Shown here in pieces: positions 46,595-60,301 of a stretch of DNA of 64,000 nucleotides (within the stretch, counting starts at the first letter, position 1; each line of letters starts with the position of its first letter). The translations under genes were made by a program, and so were the position numbers. A model generated the notes under the pieces. That model saw only the letters and a program-made list of their open reading frames with translations, was not told the DNA's origin and searched no databases. Source of the stretch: Moringa oleifera. Taxonomy: Eukaryota; Streptophyta; Magnoliopsida; Brassicales; Moringaceae. The stretch lies in contig JAJFZO010000896.1 of the NCBI GenBank assembly GCA_021397835.1, positions 3,140,501 to 3,204,500 on the forward strand, in the 5' to 3' direction.

Positions 46595-49315
46595 TCACAC
46601 TGATCTTATATACACCCGAAAAACTTCGGATCCTATGCTGGGATGGCGTCTGGAAAATGTTGAAGGTCCCACCAGAAAGATTTTTTAAAAAAGAAGTCGG
46701 TACTTTCCACGAGTTTGATCTCTCGCAAGGGATCATGCGATCACGTCTCAAAGTCGCACGCACAATGGCAGATACTTCGTGAGAGCATTATTGGCAAGTA
46801 CGTTTGGGAATACTCCAACGATTAAACGAGCACATGGGTTGATTAATTTAGAAATATATATACAATCAAAGACCTTACCAGGTCAATAATTTACAACAAT
46901 TTTGTACTCTTATGGTCATGAGAGGTCAATACAATTGTCCATATGCTTAACGGTAAAACAATATCATATGATCAACCCACAGGTCTCCTCCTTATGTCAA
47001 GCATCATGTTTGCAGGCGCTGCACATAATTTATGTCCTTTATTTTTGATTGATTATTTATTAATTTTTTTTAAAAAAGGAATATTCTTGCTACCACACTT
47101 TATTATAAGTGGATTGACATACTTGTTCCCTTTTTAATTGAGTGAGCCCATCAACTTAATTAATTGTAGGAAGTTCTCCCATACTCTTGGAAGGTAAGCT
47201 AATGGGTAACCAAAGCTTATGATCCCATGTCTTGCCCAACTCCTCATTTTTATTTATGATCAAAGCAAACACTTGCTGGATCAATTTTGTAAATGCAAAT
47301 ATACATACATACTAGTATATAAGTACATGTACACAGTTCTTCTTCTTCTTAATAGATGGAGTAAGGATCTGGCTAGATCAAGTGATCATCTGACAAAAAA
47401 ATGATTCTTTGATGTCGAGGTCTTGGTTTGATCATCCCGACGAGAACAGTGTAGTGACTAACCACAGTAAACTTAATCTGAAGGAATCCCTAATGAAATC
47501 ACATGGATTGCATAACTAGCTTGCTTGATTAATATGGCGATTATGATTTTACTTGATGAAAGGAAGTAGGGAAGAGAATTGGACGTGGTACGCTCTTAGC
47601 TTGATCTTAACAGATTCTTGTTTCTCCTTAATTTACTCCTGGAATTTCCAAAGAAAAAGACTGATGAGCCTTCAAAGACTCCTGTAGGGCTTCATATATA
47701 CATGGGAAAATCACACCCATATCTCACCAAGGGAAAAGAGTACGGCAGGAGAGATCAATTTGAACGCCAAGGTAACACACAGCAAGTGGATCCCATCAGA
47801 ACGCGCAACCTCCCGTTCTCTGGGATCTGTCGCGCGACATCGAGCGATAGACCCAACTTTTTATAAGCAGACATTGTTGTCTCGCTCAACCACAGGATTT
47901 GACTTTGAAATTTGAACAAGAAAAATAAGATATCCCAACGACAATTGTGACAGGTAACATGAATGAGGTCTATAATTACATGAAAACAGAAAAAGGGCGC
48001 CCCGCACCATCTACCTCAAACATCATATTCATTTTTCCCCTTGATGGGCAACTTTTATCTTCTTTGCAAAGTACAAATTTGAGCATGAGAGAAACTTCAT
48101 TTTTTTCATATCACGTTTTCTTGGCTGATTCCTTTGATGATTGTCCCTTTCAAACCTATTACAGATATTAGTTGCTCGGGTTCTCCTTTATTACTTTTCA
48201 TCAATAAGAAAAATTAAATTTTATATAACGATTAACTAGAGCAAATTTAATTGAAAGTAAATATCCGCGATAATCAATAATTCAAATACAAACAAAAATA
48301 AATCAATAAATAATTAAGAGAATAATAAACAAATTATACTTAAGAAGGTACGTAGTATCTCTATCTTCAAGGGAGACATAACACAGAAATATATATTTTT
48401 TTACTAAAATAATTAAATAAATATAATGATCTAGATCACTTTCTTACTCGCTAAAATTCTCTCCAGAAGAAAATGAATATAATGAACAAAATCTCTTTAC
48501 TTTATATTAGAAAAACTGAAATCAAATAATTATCAAGATAACCAACATCTTTAAAAATAACTATTACATGTTATAAATTATTTTATAAATGAATTATTTA
48601 AAATAGTTAATTCTCAAAATAAACATGAGGGTTAAATATTTGAGAAAGATTTGAGCTTTATTTACGATTTCAAATTAGAATTTGCAAAAAAAATTTCATC
48701 TATTTAATATTTATGTTTTTGTTTGATTTTTAATTTAAGATTTTTGTTTATAATTTTTATTAATATTAACAATTTTATGCATATACGTAATATATATATG
48801 ACTTTTATTTATATAATTACTCTAATATTTTTTTAAACGGTATCAAATAAATAAATTTTTTATTTTATTTAAATATTTATATTTTAAATATTCTTACTAA
48901 ATTTAATGTGGAGAAAAATATTTAAGTAAAAGTCACATATACATCACATATGTGTGCAAAACTATTAATATTTTCACTATGTTTATTGAAGTCTTCAATG
49001 ACAATTGTTCTTAATATTGTTATCAAGTTGAAATATTAACCAAAATATTTTGAAATTTGTAAGGATATAATGATATTTTAAAAGTTTTTTCATACATCCA
49101 CAGAGTTCATGTGTATGCATCAAGTAGTATGTATTTAGAACAAATATAAATAGATGTTTATATGGTATGTAAATCAAGCATTCCTAAGTCTCTTAAAAGT
49201 AACATCAAAATGAATTTTTTAATGAGTTCTTCAAGAGAGAAAGAGACTTCCTCTTTTCTCCTTATTTATAAAAAATTAGAGAGTTCATGGAGAGTGCATA
49301 AACGCTGCCAACAAA
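46595..49315. other. Upstream region of gene copy C, no further gene
   Basis: This is recently duplicated DNA shared with 7487-10735. No gene is recognised. Open frames at 46943-47137 and 47947-48171 mirror those in block A. Confidence 0.5.
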
Positions 49316-50149
49316 GTGGACCTTAATGACAGTTAAAAATGACTTTTAATGACTGTTTTATAACTGTCATTTTTTTTTCATATCATTAGAAGGTGGAGTC
49401 GTTAAAAGTAATATTAAAAAACTATTGTTGAAGGCTCCTATTTAATAACAATTTTTAATAAACTAGCATTAAAGATTTTCTTTAATGACAGTTTTTACAC
49501 AACTGTCGTTAAAAATATTTTTTTTTCAAATAATTTCGAGTTAAATACAAAATTTTTGTATGCAAACTATTAAAAACATGCATATATAGAGTTATTCCTA
49601 TCAACCACATCTTTTTTACACATTAACTACATCTCTCATCTCGTATACATCAACATAACTCATTCCAATATCTACATAAAGTTTTCTTCACTAAAATTAC
49701 AATACGATAGATAAATATTATACACTTCAATAAAACTTATTCAATATATATATATATATATATAACTACACGAATTCAAATATACTAACTCTCACTTTTT
49801 CTATACACCTCAATAAAACAATCATACTTTTTTTTATCCAATACAATTGTACAAACATATATATAATTACTTCCACCAAAAATAAAATTTGCACTCAAAA
49901 ACATCATTACTTCTTTTATGTATAAAAATACTTCAATATAATCCAATTCAAAAAATAGTAAAACATGACATCTAAGATAAAGAGAAAAAAACTTAATTTT
50001 ATAGCTTAGCTTTTTATGTACATGTACATAAGTTTAAATACGCATTATCATATTCGACCCTAAAAGTTCAACTATATAAGTTTAACTATGTTCATGTTTA
50101 CAAAATTTTCTTTACCTTAAAGGTTCAACTATCTAAGGTTGCACTCCAC

Positions 50150-51270
50150 AGATACTGTTTAAATTTTTTCTATCTTTATCAGAATCCAATTGAGTGTAAT
50201 TACCTATATCTACTAACTATATTTATTAAAAAGAATAAAATTTGTACAATTGAAATTTCTAATAAGCACATCAAATTTACATAAGTAATTACAAAAGCAA
50301 TTACTTAAAAACTTATCATTTTTGGGTATAAGGTATTATCGTCTCGTCTGTCAATGATGTTTCTTACAAATTTCATCACATAATATCCACAATCAGTATT
50401 TGAGCGCTAATACAGACACTATATTAAAAATATTTAATGATTATATTTTATAAAATAAATAAAACTGATGCCATATATAAGTTTAAATATAAAACTAAGA
50501 ACACTCCTAATAATGTGCCTATCACTTGATTCATTCTTAACTTTGAACAATTTAAAATAGTTGATAATAAAAAATAATCAATAATCTTAAGACTAAAAAA
50601 AAAAAGTGCTAACATAAATAAAACTATTTTTCACTCACTTGGGCATAACCTTATCCATTTCTTGCCAAGAACCATGACTTAAAGGATTAAAAATTTTGTG
50701 CATGAAGACATGGGGCTCGACAACCACTAACATCTAGTGATGCCTACATTATCGAAAATATATGTTAAGAATATTGTGAAAAAAACTGTTACTAATTTCA
50801 AATATATAAATAGCTATCTTAAGTCATAAAGAAAATTCACTACTCATCTGTCATACGCTTCTATCATTTTATTGGCAAAGTGACTTTAGGTGTCTATACT
50901 TACAAACATCCATCTGATAACATAAATGGATCAATAAATACAAAATACTTACCCAAACCAAGTACAACTAAATCTATATAAATTTTACTAAATGGGTCTA
51001 TACTTACAAACATCTCATCTGATAACATAAATGGATCAATAAATACAAAATACTTATCCAAACCAAGTACAACTAAATGTATATAAATTTTACTAAATAA
51101 GTAAAAAGAATAAAAATAAACATAAATATAAGGTAGTCATGCATGCAATAGTAAACCAATAAAATACAAAAGACATGTACATACATATACAATTATATAA
51201 GCTTGAATGACGGTGACACTTAACTCCTCTATGTGACAAAATTGCATGATATCTTCTAGGGCCACACTGA
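50150..51270 (-). pseudogene. CACTA second-ORF C-terminal part with C48 peptidase remnant
   Basis: On the minus strand, exons match element A: a piece at 51270-51190 (homologous to 11780-11700), then MLVVVEPHVFMHKIFNPLSH near 50735-50670, then SNTDCGYYVMKFVRNIID near 50410-50350. The catalytic Cys is kept. The Trp after His is a stop (TAG), and the Asp of FDPL is Asn. A local duplication of about 115 bp, units starting near 50885 and 51000 (TCTATACTTACAAACATC), lies between exons. Confidence 0.65.
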
Positions 51271-51678
51271 TCTTTAATACAGAGGTTTCACAGCGTTACG
51301 AAGTAATCCATCAAAGTGACTCTGTAAATATCTCTTGCATCATTTGTATAGTGTCATTAATTTCTTCGATATGTTTGACCTCCATGACAACTCTGGCATT
51401 TCTACTAGTAAACTCTAGCATTTCTACCAGTAGATCGAAAACTCAACAATACATGTTTCCCTGTGCTATATTCAATTTTGATAACTTTTATAAACTTCAT
51501 GTACACATAAATGATTTTGTATCTCACAGAGAGTATGACGCTTCATATTATCACATTCAATATATGGATACTAAACTAAGTCAGAGTTATCACTATTCTA
51601 AACATAATTCAAAAAGTTATTCATGCTTACATCATATACCTTTAACCTTCTATCAACGAACATCCAAGTTTTATTCAT
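51271..51678 (-). pseudogene. tnp2: CACTA tnp2 5' end fragment
   Basis: The ATG at 51678 gives MNKTWMFVDRR, the start of the transposase-associated domain, as at 17398. Decayed homology to 17398-17090 continues to about 51275, where it joins second-ORF sequence. The rest of tnp2 is missing. The open frame on the plus strand at 51246-51683 is an antisense shadow of this. Confidence 0.6.
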
Positions 51679-51849
51679 TTTGAAGTTTAAAATTTTTATA
51701 TTAAAATTTGATATTTACTAAATCTTAAATAGATGAAGTAACTATAAAAACATAGTAATAATTATAATGATTATGAATTAAATAGTATCTAACTAGCTTT
51801 TTATTAAACAATTATGTACATTTATATAAGTAAAATCTGATGAATTAGT

Positions 51850-52760
51850 TAACATGTGTAATTAATTAATTAATTAATTAATTAACAAAGTAACTTATAA
51901 TTAATTATCTAATAATATCTAAGTATACTCAAATTAATTAATTAAAATTTAATAAATTAATTAACACGTTAATAACATCTAATAGGTGGTACCTAATTAA
52001 CAATTTATCTAATTAAATAAATAACATATAACTAGCATCTTATACATAATAAAATATAATTTACATCTAAATGTTAAACTTAAATTAATTAATTAAAATT
52101 TAATGAATTAATTAACATGTTAACAACATTTAGTTAACATATAATTAGTTAGTATCTAATTAATAAGTTATCTAATGAAATAAATGACATGTAACTAACA
52201 TGTAATTAATTAATTAACATTTAACTGCTTGACAAGCATCTAACTGGTTAATTAATTTAAATCTAAATAATATCTAATTAATTAATTATTCAATAAAACT
52301 AAGATGTAGCTTCTTAAGCATCTCAATTTAACAAATTAACATATAATTAATTAATTACCTACTTAACATCTAAGTATGCTTACATTACTTAATTGCAACC
52401 TAATTAATTAATTATCAACATGCAAAAGACATATAATTAACATGTAATAACGCAACAACTAATTACTTATTTATTTAATTAAAATCTAATTGATGAATTA
52501 TCTAGTTAAATAAATAATGTATAACAAACATTTGATTAGTTAATTAAAAGCTAACTAACTAAGTCATAACTACTTAGTTAAAATCTAATTAATCTATTAA
52601 CATCTATCGAATATCTAAATAACATCTATTTTCTTAATAAACATCTAGTTACTTAATAAATAAACAAATATTTAACATTCAATCATTTAATTAAGTAAAT
52701 AACATGTATTTAATTAATTACAATATAACCAATTTGTCATCAAATAATTTATTAATTTCA
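51850..52760. repeat. TAATTAATTAACATCTAA-rich array
   Basis: Almost 1 kb consists of variants of TAATTAATTAACATCTAATT. It is the reverse complement of the array at 39960-40500. It lies between the tnp2 5' end and the right part of CACTA C, so it may belong to the element's promoter-side subterminal region. Confidence 0.8.
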
Positions 52761-53394
52761 AAATCAATGTAAATTCATCATTATATACCCATTTTTATGT
52801 AACATACTTATTCAAATATAAATTTATCAAAATATAAATTCATCCAACTAACATCTACTTAATTCATCAATTAATTTATCAAATATAAAATAACCAAAAT
52901 ATAAAATCATCGATATATACATATTCTTCCTTAATACACTCATTCAAACACATTTACACAAAAATTCAAATTTCACCAATAAAAATTCATCAAACACATC
53001 TAAATGTTTGTTAGCTAGGTATGCAAATATCCACCAAATCACACCAATTCTCGATTTCATTCTTTCAACTCAAACCAAATTGAATAAAAATAGTGAAAAA
53101 AAACCTTACGTATTAATGATAAAAAAAAATCAATATCTCACCTTCTTACACAATCCTAAATCTATCAAGATACTTAAATGCTTGAATGACCAAATGGAAG
53201 AGAATGAGAGAATGGAGGGGGGAGGGCGCAGCGGCTGCTTTTACAAAGAAGCAACCAACCTAGGGTTCTATCAAAACTCTTTAGTGCTAATCTCTCAAAT
53301 TTGCATTAAAGCCTTTTCTTAAATGCTAACAATGCTAGTCATTGTGTAATTGGCATTGAAAATCTTGCTCAATGTTAGTTTCATAAAAACTAAT

Positions 53395-54922
53395 TGTTAA
53401 CACCTGATTTTAGCTTCAAATTGGAAGGAGTTCAAATGGTCCAGTGATAAGTCAACATTAAGTTTAGGTTTATACTTCTGCGTGAGATTATGTGGAGTCC
53501 AAGATTGAGTATATTTGTCAGATTTGACATCGAGATTATGCTATTGACATAGGTCTTGCATATGGAACCCTAACATAAGGTCAAGAGTAGCTTGAACACA
53601 CTTTAGCCCGATATGAAGTCGAGTATAGCTCAATGAGCACATTTCACTTTAATGTGGTTAATGGGTTCACATGAAAACTCGATCCAATATGGTTATTTTG
53701 ATGCGATTATCTCGATATACCTCGACGTGGAGTATACAGATATGGATTGCTCTGATATGGTTATCTAGATACAAATTACCTTAATATTGTTTACCTTAAC
53801 GTGGTCCACGCCAATCTATATCAGGATGTAGATGCATAATAGTTTAGTGTGAAAGAATCACGAAAGCTGGAGAATACCGATGGAAGACTCTTAATGGAAT
53901 TCGCATAAAGAATTTTTCTACATTATGATCTCCTTCCTCCCACAATAGAATTTTGAATTTCAAGATTAGGCTGATCCCAAGCTCATTCGAAGGGAGTGCA
54001 CATTACCCAATGACAGACTAAGAATTTCAAGATTGCATTGATCATGCTGCAGCTCTTTTTTCTTTGTAGTAGAGTTTCAAATTTTTGGTGAACCTTATCC
54101 CATTTTCTTCCTATAAATAAACCTTTCAATCCTCATAGAAAGGGATGAAAAAAAAATGATCAATTGAATGATTAATCAGCCCCAATAAAAATAATCAAGA
54201 AATATTAATAAAAAATAAGGAATCCCTCGAGCATAATTAAACCTCCAAATCTTAACAATCAAATATCGAAGGCTAGTGCTGCAATGCTTAAGATCTCTCT
54301 AGGGAGCTCTCATGGGACTATTTACTTGTTATTTGGTAGAAAGATAGAAATTGTATTAAAGGTATTATTGCTTTGTAATTATTATTTTACAAAAGTGAAT
54401 GAAAGATGATTTTTTACATTTTATTCCTTTGTTGGTTGTTTATTCTATAATGCATTCATTGCTTTTCTAAAATTGTTTAGGAGAAAGAATTTGATGAATT
54501 TCATATCCCGATCTTTAAATAAAAATATTTGTTTTTTTAGAATCAAAGATGTAGCATCAGCTAGAATGAGACTTCATATAAAATCACATAATAAAATTAA
54601 TTCAAGATCAATTTTAAATTATTATAAATTAAGGATACAGGATCATTATGCTTAAATGGTACTAATCTTGGTTGCTTGTGAGGATGCAATCCTTTCCCAT
54701 TTGTAATCGACTATTGATCCAAAAATCATCTAATAAAGTAGACCATTCCTTATTTTCACATGGAGTTCATTTTTCTTTCTTAAAAGAAAAAGAAATATTT
54801 CAATAAATTGGTAACCAATCACACCATAAAAAAGATTGGTGGTGACTCCTTTATTAAAACCAAAAATAAAAAGAAATTTCTCATACTCATTCTCTTTGCC
54901 TAAAAAAAGTCCAGTTATGACA
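53395..54922 (+). repeat. 5' LTR of the Ty3-gypsy element
   Basis: It starts TGTTAACACCTGATTTTAGC and ends AGTTATGACA. It aligns with the 3' LTR at many points, for example GGGAGTGCAC (53992 and 61190) and CAATAAAAATAATCA (54184 and 61379). It has about 400 extra bases (roughly 53510-53935) missing from the 3' LTR, containing GATATGG-type repeats. Confidence 0.75.
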
Positions 54923-54924
54923 AC

Positions 54925-54942
54925 TGATGACTCCATTGGGGA
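54925..54942 (+). other. Probable primer binding site
   Basis: TGATGACTCCATTGGGGA directly follows the LTR end. It resembles the TGGCGACTC-CTGGGGA class of primer sites in plant Ty3-gypsy elements. Which tRNA it fits was not checked. Confidence 0.5.
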
Positions 54943-55939
54943 TCTTTTTAGATAGTCAAGCAACGCTTAAGTAGAACTAATCTCGTACTTTGAAATTTTA
55001 ATTTGACTTTGACCCAATTATATATATCTGATCAATGATTGGAAAAACTTGATATTAGGTCGAGAATGCTCGATCTTAGGTCATTTTCTTTGCTGTCTGC
55101 ATTGTTTTAAACTTGCAAATTTCACTGACTTTACTCGATGTTAGTTGGAAACTTTAACATGCTACATTAGTGTCTAACCTTAAGTCGAATATATTGACAT
55201 CTTTTGCTACATGTATATCTGTTCTTTGCTTTTGCTTTATGATAAAAAATTCATACAGGCATGTTCATGTATATGCATAGAGCTGAACCCAAGCTCAACC
55301 CTTTATAGTGTATATCGCATTGAAGGGAGATGAAGAGAAGCATGTATTCATGAGATCATTTAATCTTCATATATATTGTGCATCTTATCCTGTCCAGATC
55401 TTACTCGATGAGTTGGGATCACTGTCGAGATGATTTTTAGCATCATACTTAGGATATTGATAACTAAATATGTATGAAGGTCTAGGAGCCTAAAGCTTCT
55501 TAGAACTCAGAAGACCTGATCTCAAGTCAAGCCTTATATATATCGAAAGTCTTATATCAACCTCACTATGATTTTACAATCCCATTAGGCCGAATGTAGT
55601 TAGAGATAGGAATATAGAAGTGTTGATTATGATTCCAAATGTTATTCTATTCATGACATTGGGAATCAAAGTGCCAAATCATCATAAAGACAAAAAGTAT
55701 AATTTTATCTTGGGTTTGAGAATTAGTAGATCAGAAGATTAAGTCAAACTAAAAAAGTGCAGCGAAAGGCAAAGAATGTTAGTTTTATGATGATCTGAAC
55801 ACTATGCCTTTCCCATGTCCATTTTCGTACACATGTTTGCTCTTGATATTAAGTCTTTAAATTAAACACTGGAGAAAATAGTCAAGGTTAAGCAATATTT
55901 AGTCACCAAGAAGTATAATATAACAACTTAAAATTTAAA

Positions 55940-57380
55940 CAAAGTGGAAATGGATAATCATTTAGCCAGAACTAAGAGATATGAGCAAACCCAAGCTAAA
56001 ATCCAAACTACACAAGAGGCGCTCAATGAAAGAATGATAAAAAATCACTAAAAATTACAAAACTTAATGCAAGCTCAGTTTTAATAGATGATGACATCTT
56101 TTAGCATGCTTTTAAAAGGAAAAGATCTTGTAGAAGCTGAAGTCCCTAAAAGAATATCTCCTTAGAAAACTTTCATAACTAAACCTATAAACCAAGCTAT
56201 AGTACATGGGTCTCAAAATGAAAAAAAGAAAAAATCAAAATATATCCAAAGACATAGATGATCAGTTTGAATACGAGAAACAGGGAATGTTAAAGCCATT
56301 AATCAAGAACTCTTGGCAAAAGTTGCATAGTTGGTAAAACAAATGAAAGTTCTCAAACAAGAATTGGAAGTAAATGGGATCAATGTAACTAAGCTCAGCT
56401 TAGTATTGAGTTTGGTGATACCACATAAATTTAAAGTGCTCGAGTTTGACAAATATGATAGGGCATGATGCCATCGTACACATTTGAAGATGTATTTACA
56501 TAAAATGCTCAAGTATATGACTAATCAAAAACTTTTGAGTCACTACTTTTTAGATAGCCTGAAAAAGGAAGGTTTGAAATGGTACACCAATTTGAAGGTC
56601 TCTAAGATTTAGTCTTGGAGATAGCTAATGCTTTCCTAATCCATTATCAACACATGGGAGGATTAAGGCCTAACTGAGTCATGCTCCAAAACATGTTTAA
56701 GAGGAACAATGGAACCTTTAAAGAATATGCAACCCGATGGCAAGAGATAGCCACTAGAGTTCAGCCTACACTTACTGAACCAGAGCTTTGCAAACCTTCT
56801 TGCAAACTTTACGTCCCTTATTTTATTCTCATATGGTTTCCATGGCTAGAGAAAATTTCACCAAGATTATCTAGATTAGTTAGTTTATAAAAAATACATT
56901 TTGCATTGGGAGACTAGATGATCCGACTGCAAGAAGAGCTCTTGCAACAAAGAAGGAAGAAGAGGAAGTGAACTATATCGCTCAAACAACATTTTTAGAA
57001 AAACACAAATATGCCCGTATAGTATTCATCATATACTAAAGTTTTCAACTGAATTTGAACATACGAGGAGTACCATAGCATACATGGCTAAATGTCTTCA
57101 TGACAATAACAATAAAAGGCAAAAGTGAAAGAGATGGCTTTGATTCACCTGACCTCAATGGCTTAGTTAGATTTATACCCATAGTTATAGGGAAAAGGCT
57201 GATAGCACCAACATATGTCAAACCATTACAAGCTCCTTATGGTCTATGGTATAATCTAACGAAAAGTTATCAATACCATTTCGAAACAGTATGACATGAT
57301 ATAAAAATTTTTATTGCTTTCAAATACAGAGTCCAGTCTTTAGTAGAAAATGGGGTATTATGTTTTGAATTAGAAAACAC
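55940..57380 (+). pseudogene. gag: Ty3-gypsy gag remnant
   Basis: Pieces in order: MDNHLARTKRYEQTQAKIQT (coiled N-terminal part), a core with LVLEIANAFLIHYQHMGGLR, then MLQNMFKRNNGTFKEYATRW and QEIATRVQPTLTEPEL (56681-56890), and a late part YGLWYNLTKSYQYHFETV (57220-57294), where related Gags carry a zinc-knuckle-like region. The His of CxYH-type motifs is kept but the Cys positions are not. Several stops and frame changes occur. Confidence 0.75.
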
Positions 57381-59335
57381 CAATAAAAAAGAAGAAAAAG
57401 GAAAAAGGCAGAAAAGCTTCATGTAAAAAACTCAATAATGATTGGTTTACTAATTATTGAAGAACTTTAAGATAGAATTTTAAATTAACAGGTTTATACT
57501 TACATGGTAAACCTGTGAAACTGCCAAATGCACTTGAAAAAATCTAACAAAAATAGGGCATAAATGAAATTGTCTTGGTCAACTTAAAAATTTGTTTTAA
57601 ACATTCTTATTTTGTTTCATGTGTGATTTGATGGAAACAATATGTATTTCCTTCTTAATTTCTTTCTTGATTAATAATAGCACTTTTTTTTGTCTTCATT
57701 CTTGTCAGTTCTTAAATAAATTTATTTCTTTGAAATTCCCTACGTCACATGCTTATAGTTTAGAGAATCTGATTGTGAATACTTTAATGTCCAAAATCGA
57801 TAATATGAAATTAGAAGGAAAAGGATCATTAGAAAATCTTGATATTGAGGAATACAATGAAAATAGTGAATTTCTATTGAAAAAAAAAAAGATTTTGCTT
57901 CACGAGGAGGACACTGAAATAGCGAAGAAAGAGGTTAAAGATGGAACATTGATCTCTCTCTTTATAAGAGAAACCTTGATCGATCTATTAGAAAGAATAT
58001 ATGGGGTTTAGAAAGAGCCATTGCCGAACATAAATTATCTTTAAAACCAAATTCTCCTCTACTCCAAAGTTGAGAAGAACGAAACCGGACAATAAAAGAA
58101 GAAGTTCAAAAATCTTTGGATGTTAGGTAGCCAACATTGTATGAGTTCTTAAGAAAGATGGTTGGGTACCATATGTGTGGATTATAGAGATTTGAGTAGG
58201 GCAAATCTAAAGGATAATTATCCTCTTCCCTACATTAGATGTGCTGTTAGATGATACTGCTAAATCCCTTTTTATTTCTATTTGTGGACGGTTGCTTAGG
58301 ATATAAGCAAAACAATATGGCTGAGGAAGACATAGAGAAAACAATGTTCACCATGATGTTGGGCATATTTTGTTACAGAGTCATGCCTTTCATTTTAAAA
58401 ATTGCCAGGATAACATACTAAGGAGTTACAATCACCCTATTCCATGATATGATGCATAAATCTATAGAACAGCCTGATAGCTAAGTTCAAAAGAGACAAA
58501 GACCACATTGAGGACTCGAGAAGATTCTTTGAAAGGTTAGTGCGATGTAAGCTCAAATTAAATTTTGATAAATGCATTTGAAGTTAAATTTAAAAAAAAA
58601 TGCTAGGATTTATGGTTAGTGAAAAAAAGACTCTAGTAGATCCAAGCAAGATGAAAGCAATTCAGTTCTACTTCCTTTGAGGACAATTAAAGCACTGTGG
58701 GGATTTTGGAAAATAAATTATATCCCTAGATCCGTATTTGTGAATTCATCCTTTGATTATTGCAAAAAGATGATTTCGAAAAATGGAACAAATGAAGTCA
58801 TTGACGCAGATAACAAAAACATTGAGAAATTATCAAGAAGATGACATTAACCCATAGAAACTAGCATGAAAAATTCCTATTGGCTTTGTTGACTTACAAA
58901 ACAAATATTGGAACTTATATATAGGCAACCATTCATTCTCTAGCGTATGGAATAAAAGTACTACTCCTTGTTAAAATAGAAATTTCTTCATTAAGAATGG
59001 TAAAAGAAGCTTAGTTTGGAGAAGATGAGTGGAATAAATCTGATAGAAGAAAAAAGGTTAACAGTTATATCACATATAATTATATCAAAAGGGAATTAAG
59101 CGAACTTATAATAAAAGAGTTCACTAAAAGTTTTCAAAGTAGGAGATTTGGAGTTAAAAAGGATACCTGATGTTGTTTCGAATCTTAGAGGAAAATAGGC
59201 ACCCAATTGGGATAGCTATATGTTGTGAAATAAGCCTTTTCAAGTATAGCTTTAACATTTGTAGAAATGGATCATCCTATTCTTTCAAATTTAGTGAATT
59301 CAGAAGCCATCAAGATATATTATGTTTGAGATGAT
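57381..59335 (+). pseudogene. pol: Ty3-gypsy pol remnant with internal deletion
   Basis: The protease region is unclear (57619-58011 is an open stretch with MSKIDNMKLEGKGSLENLD). The reverse transcriptase starts near 58130 and shows GCLGYKQNNMAEEDIEKTMF and FCYRVMPF, then homology to the palm and connection parts (MLGFMVS-like, near 58600). The segment that would hold the YVDD active site is missing, as are RNase H and the integrase core. The frame jumps near 58790-58850 to the integrase C-terminal region, with KVGDLELKRIPDVVSNLRGK and NW at 59130-59210. Many stops occur. Confidence 0.75.
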
Positions 59336-59937
59336 TAGGGTCAAAAGCAAAACCTTGAAGGGTAGTCTCAAGAAAATAAATTTGTTTTGAGTACCAAAAA
59401 AGGTGGCTTGATCATAAAATGGAAGTTTTCAATGAGGAAACAAGATGACTATGAATCTCACTCGACTAAGATCAGATGAAAGTAAAGAATCAGAGGTATT
59501 CACCAGTTAAGAGAGAAATGAAACAAGATGCATTTTGCCATGTGCAGCATTCCATGAATAAAGCTACCAAGCATTTCTTGCCATTCATTTCTCATTCATT
59601 TTGTCTCATACAAAATCTCTGTAAACAAAGTTATCAAGTATTTTTGCCGAGTATTTCCCCTTCCCTTCTCTTTACAAAGAAATGAGTATGCAGAATTATT
59701 TTTTAAATACCACAATCATGGTGAATGGTTTGTTTAAATCAAATCTTAGAAGGGATATATCAATATCTCCTTCTAATGACTGTAAGGTTTGAGAGTGGTA
59801 AAACTCAAAAAAGATAAATGGGAAAGAGTGTGTTTTTAGATGATATTTTGGTTGTTTCAACAAGGTTTACTATAATAAGGGCAAACTTGCACCTTGAAAG
59901 TATGAAGGTGATCGGATTACGAAGCTTTGCCTAATAT

Positions 59938-59953
59938 ATACATACATATATAT

Positions 59954-59984
<31 letters not shown>

Positions 59985-59995
59985 CACCATGCATA
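59938..59995. repeat. TA/TATG microsatellite
   Basis: This is a mixed run of TA and TATG units. Confidence 0.9.
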
Positions 59996-60301
59996 TAAAA
60001 ACATCTTTAATTCTTTTAAAGCTTTCTTGAAGGAGAAGCTTAGGTAAAAAAAAAAAAACTCAAAAAATTAGAGTTAAAAATGTTTCATCCTCAGTGGAAG
60101 AAATCTCAGTTGATGAGGAATGCATCACAGATAAAATTCTATCATATTTTTGAAGAAGATCTAGATAGTTAAAGATCGCATCATAGATTAACCTTACTAA
60201 TTCAGTATATTGAGGTGAATATGAATCACTCTTAGCAGATTACTGAGTCAAAACAATAGGACAAAAGTGAATCATGTCCTAGTATGTTGAAAAATAAAAG
60301 A

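Larger units (their letters stand above)
43427..49315. repeat. Duplicated block C (contains gene copy C)
   Basis: This is the most complete of the three blocks. It starts with the CACTA outside flank, includes the empty site of the MULE at 43552-43560 and the stretch shared only with B (43561-44760), and contains the gene. Its right part is nearly identical to block A up to the CACTA insertion point near 49315. Confidence 0.85.

Noticed and set aside
51246..51683. 145-residue ORF on the plus strand
   Set aside because: It is antisense to the tnp2 start fragment and the second-ORF junction of CACTA C.
57619..58011. 130-residue open frame as a possible independent gene
   Set aside because: Its position between gag and reverse transcriptase of the gypsy element fits the protease/linker part of a decayed pol. 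No separate promoter or family was seen.
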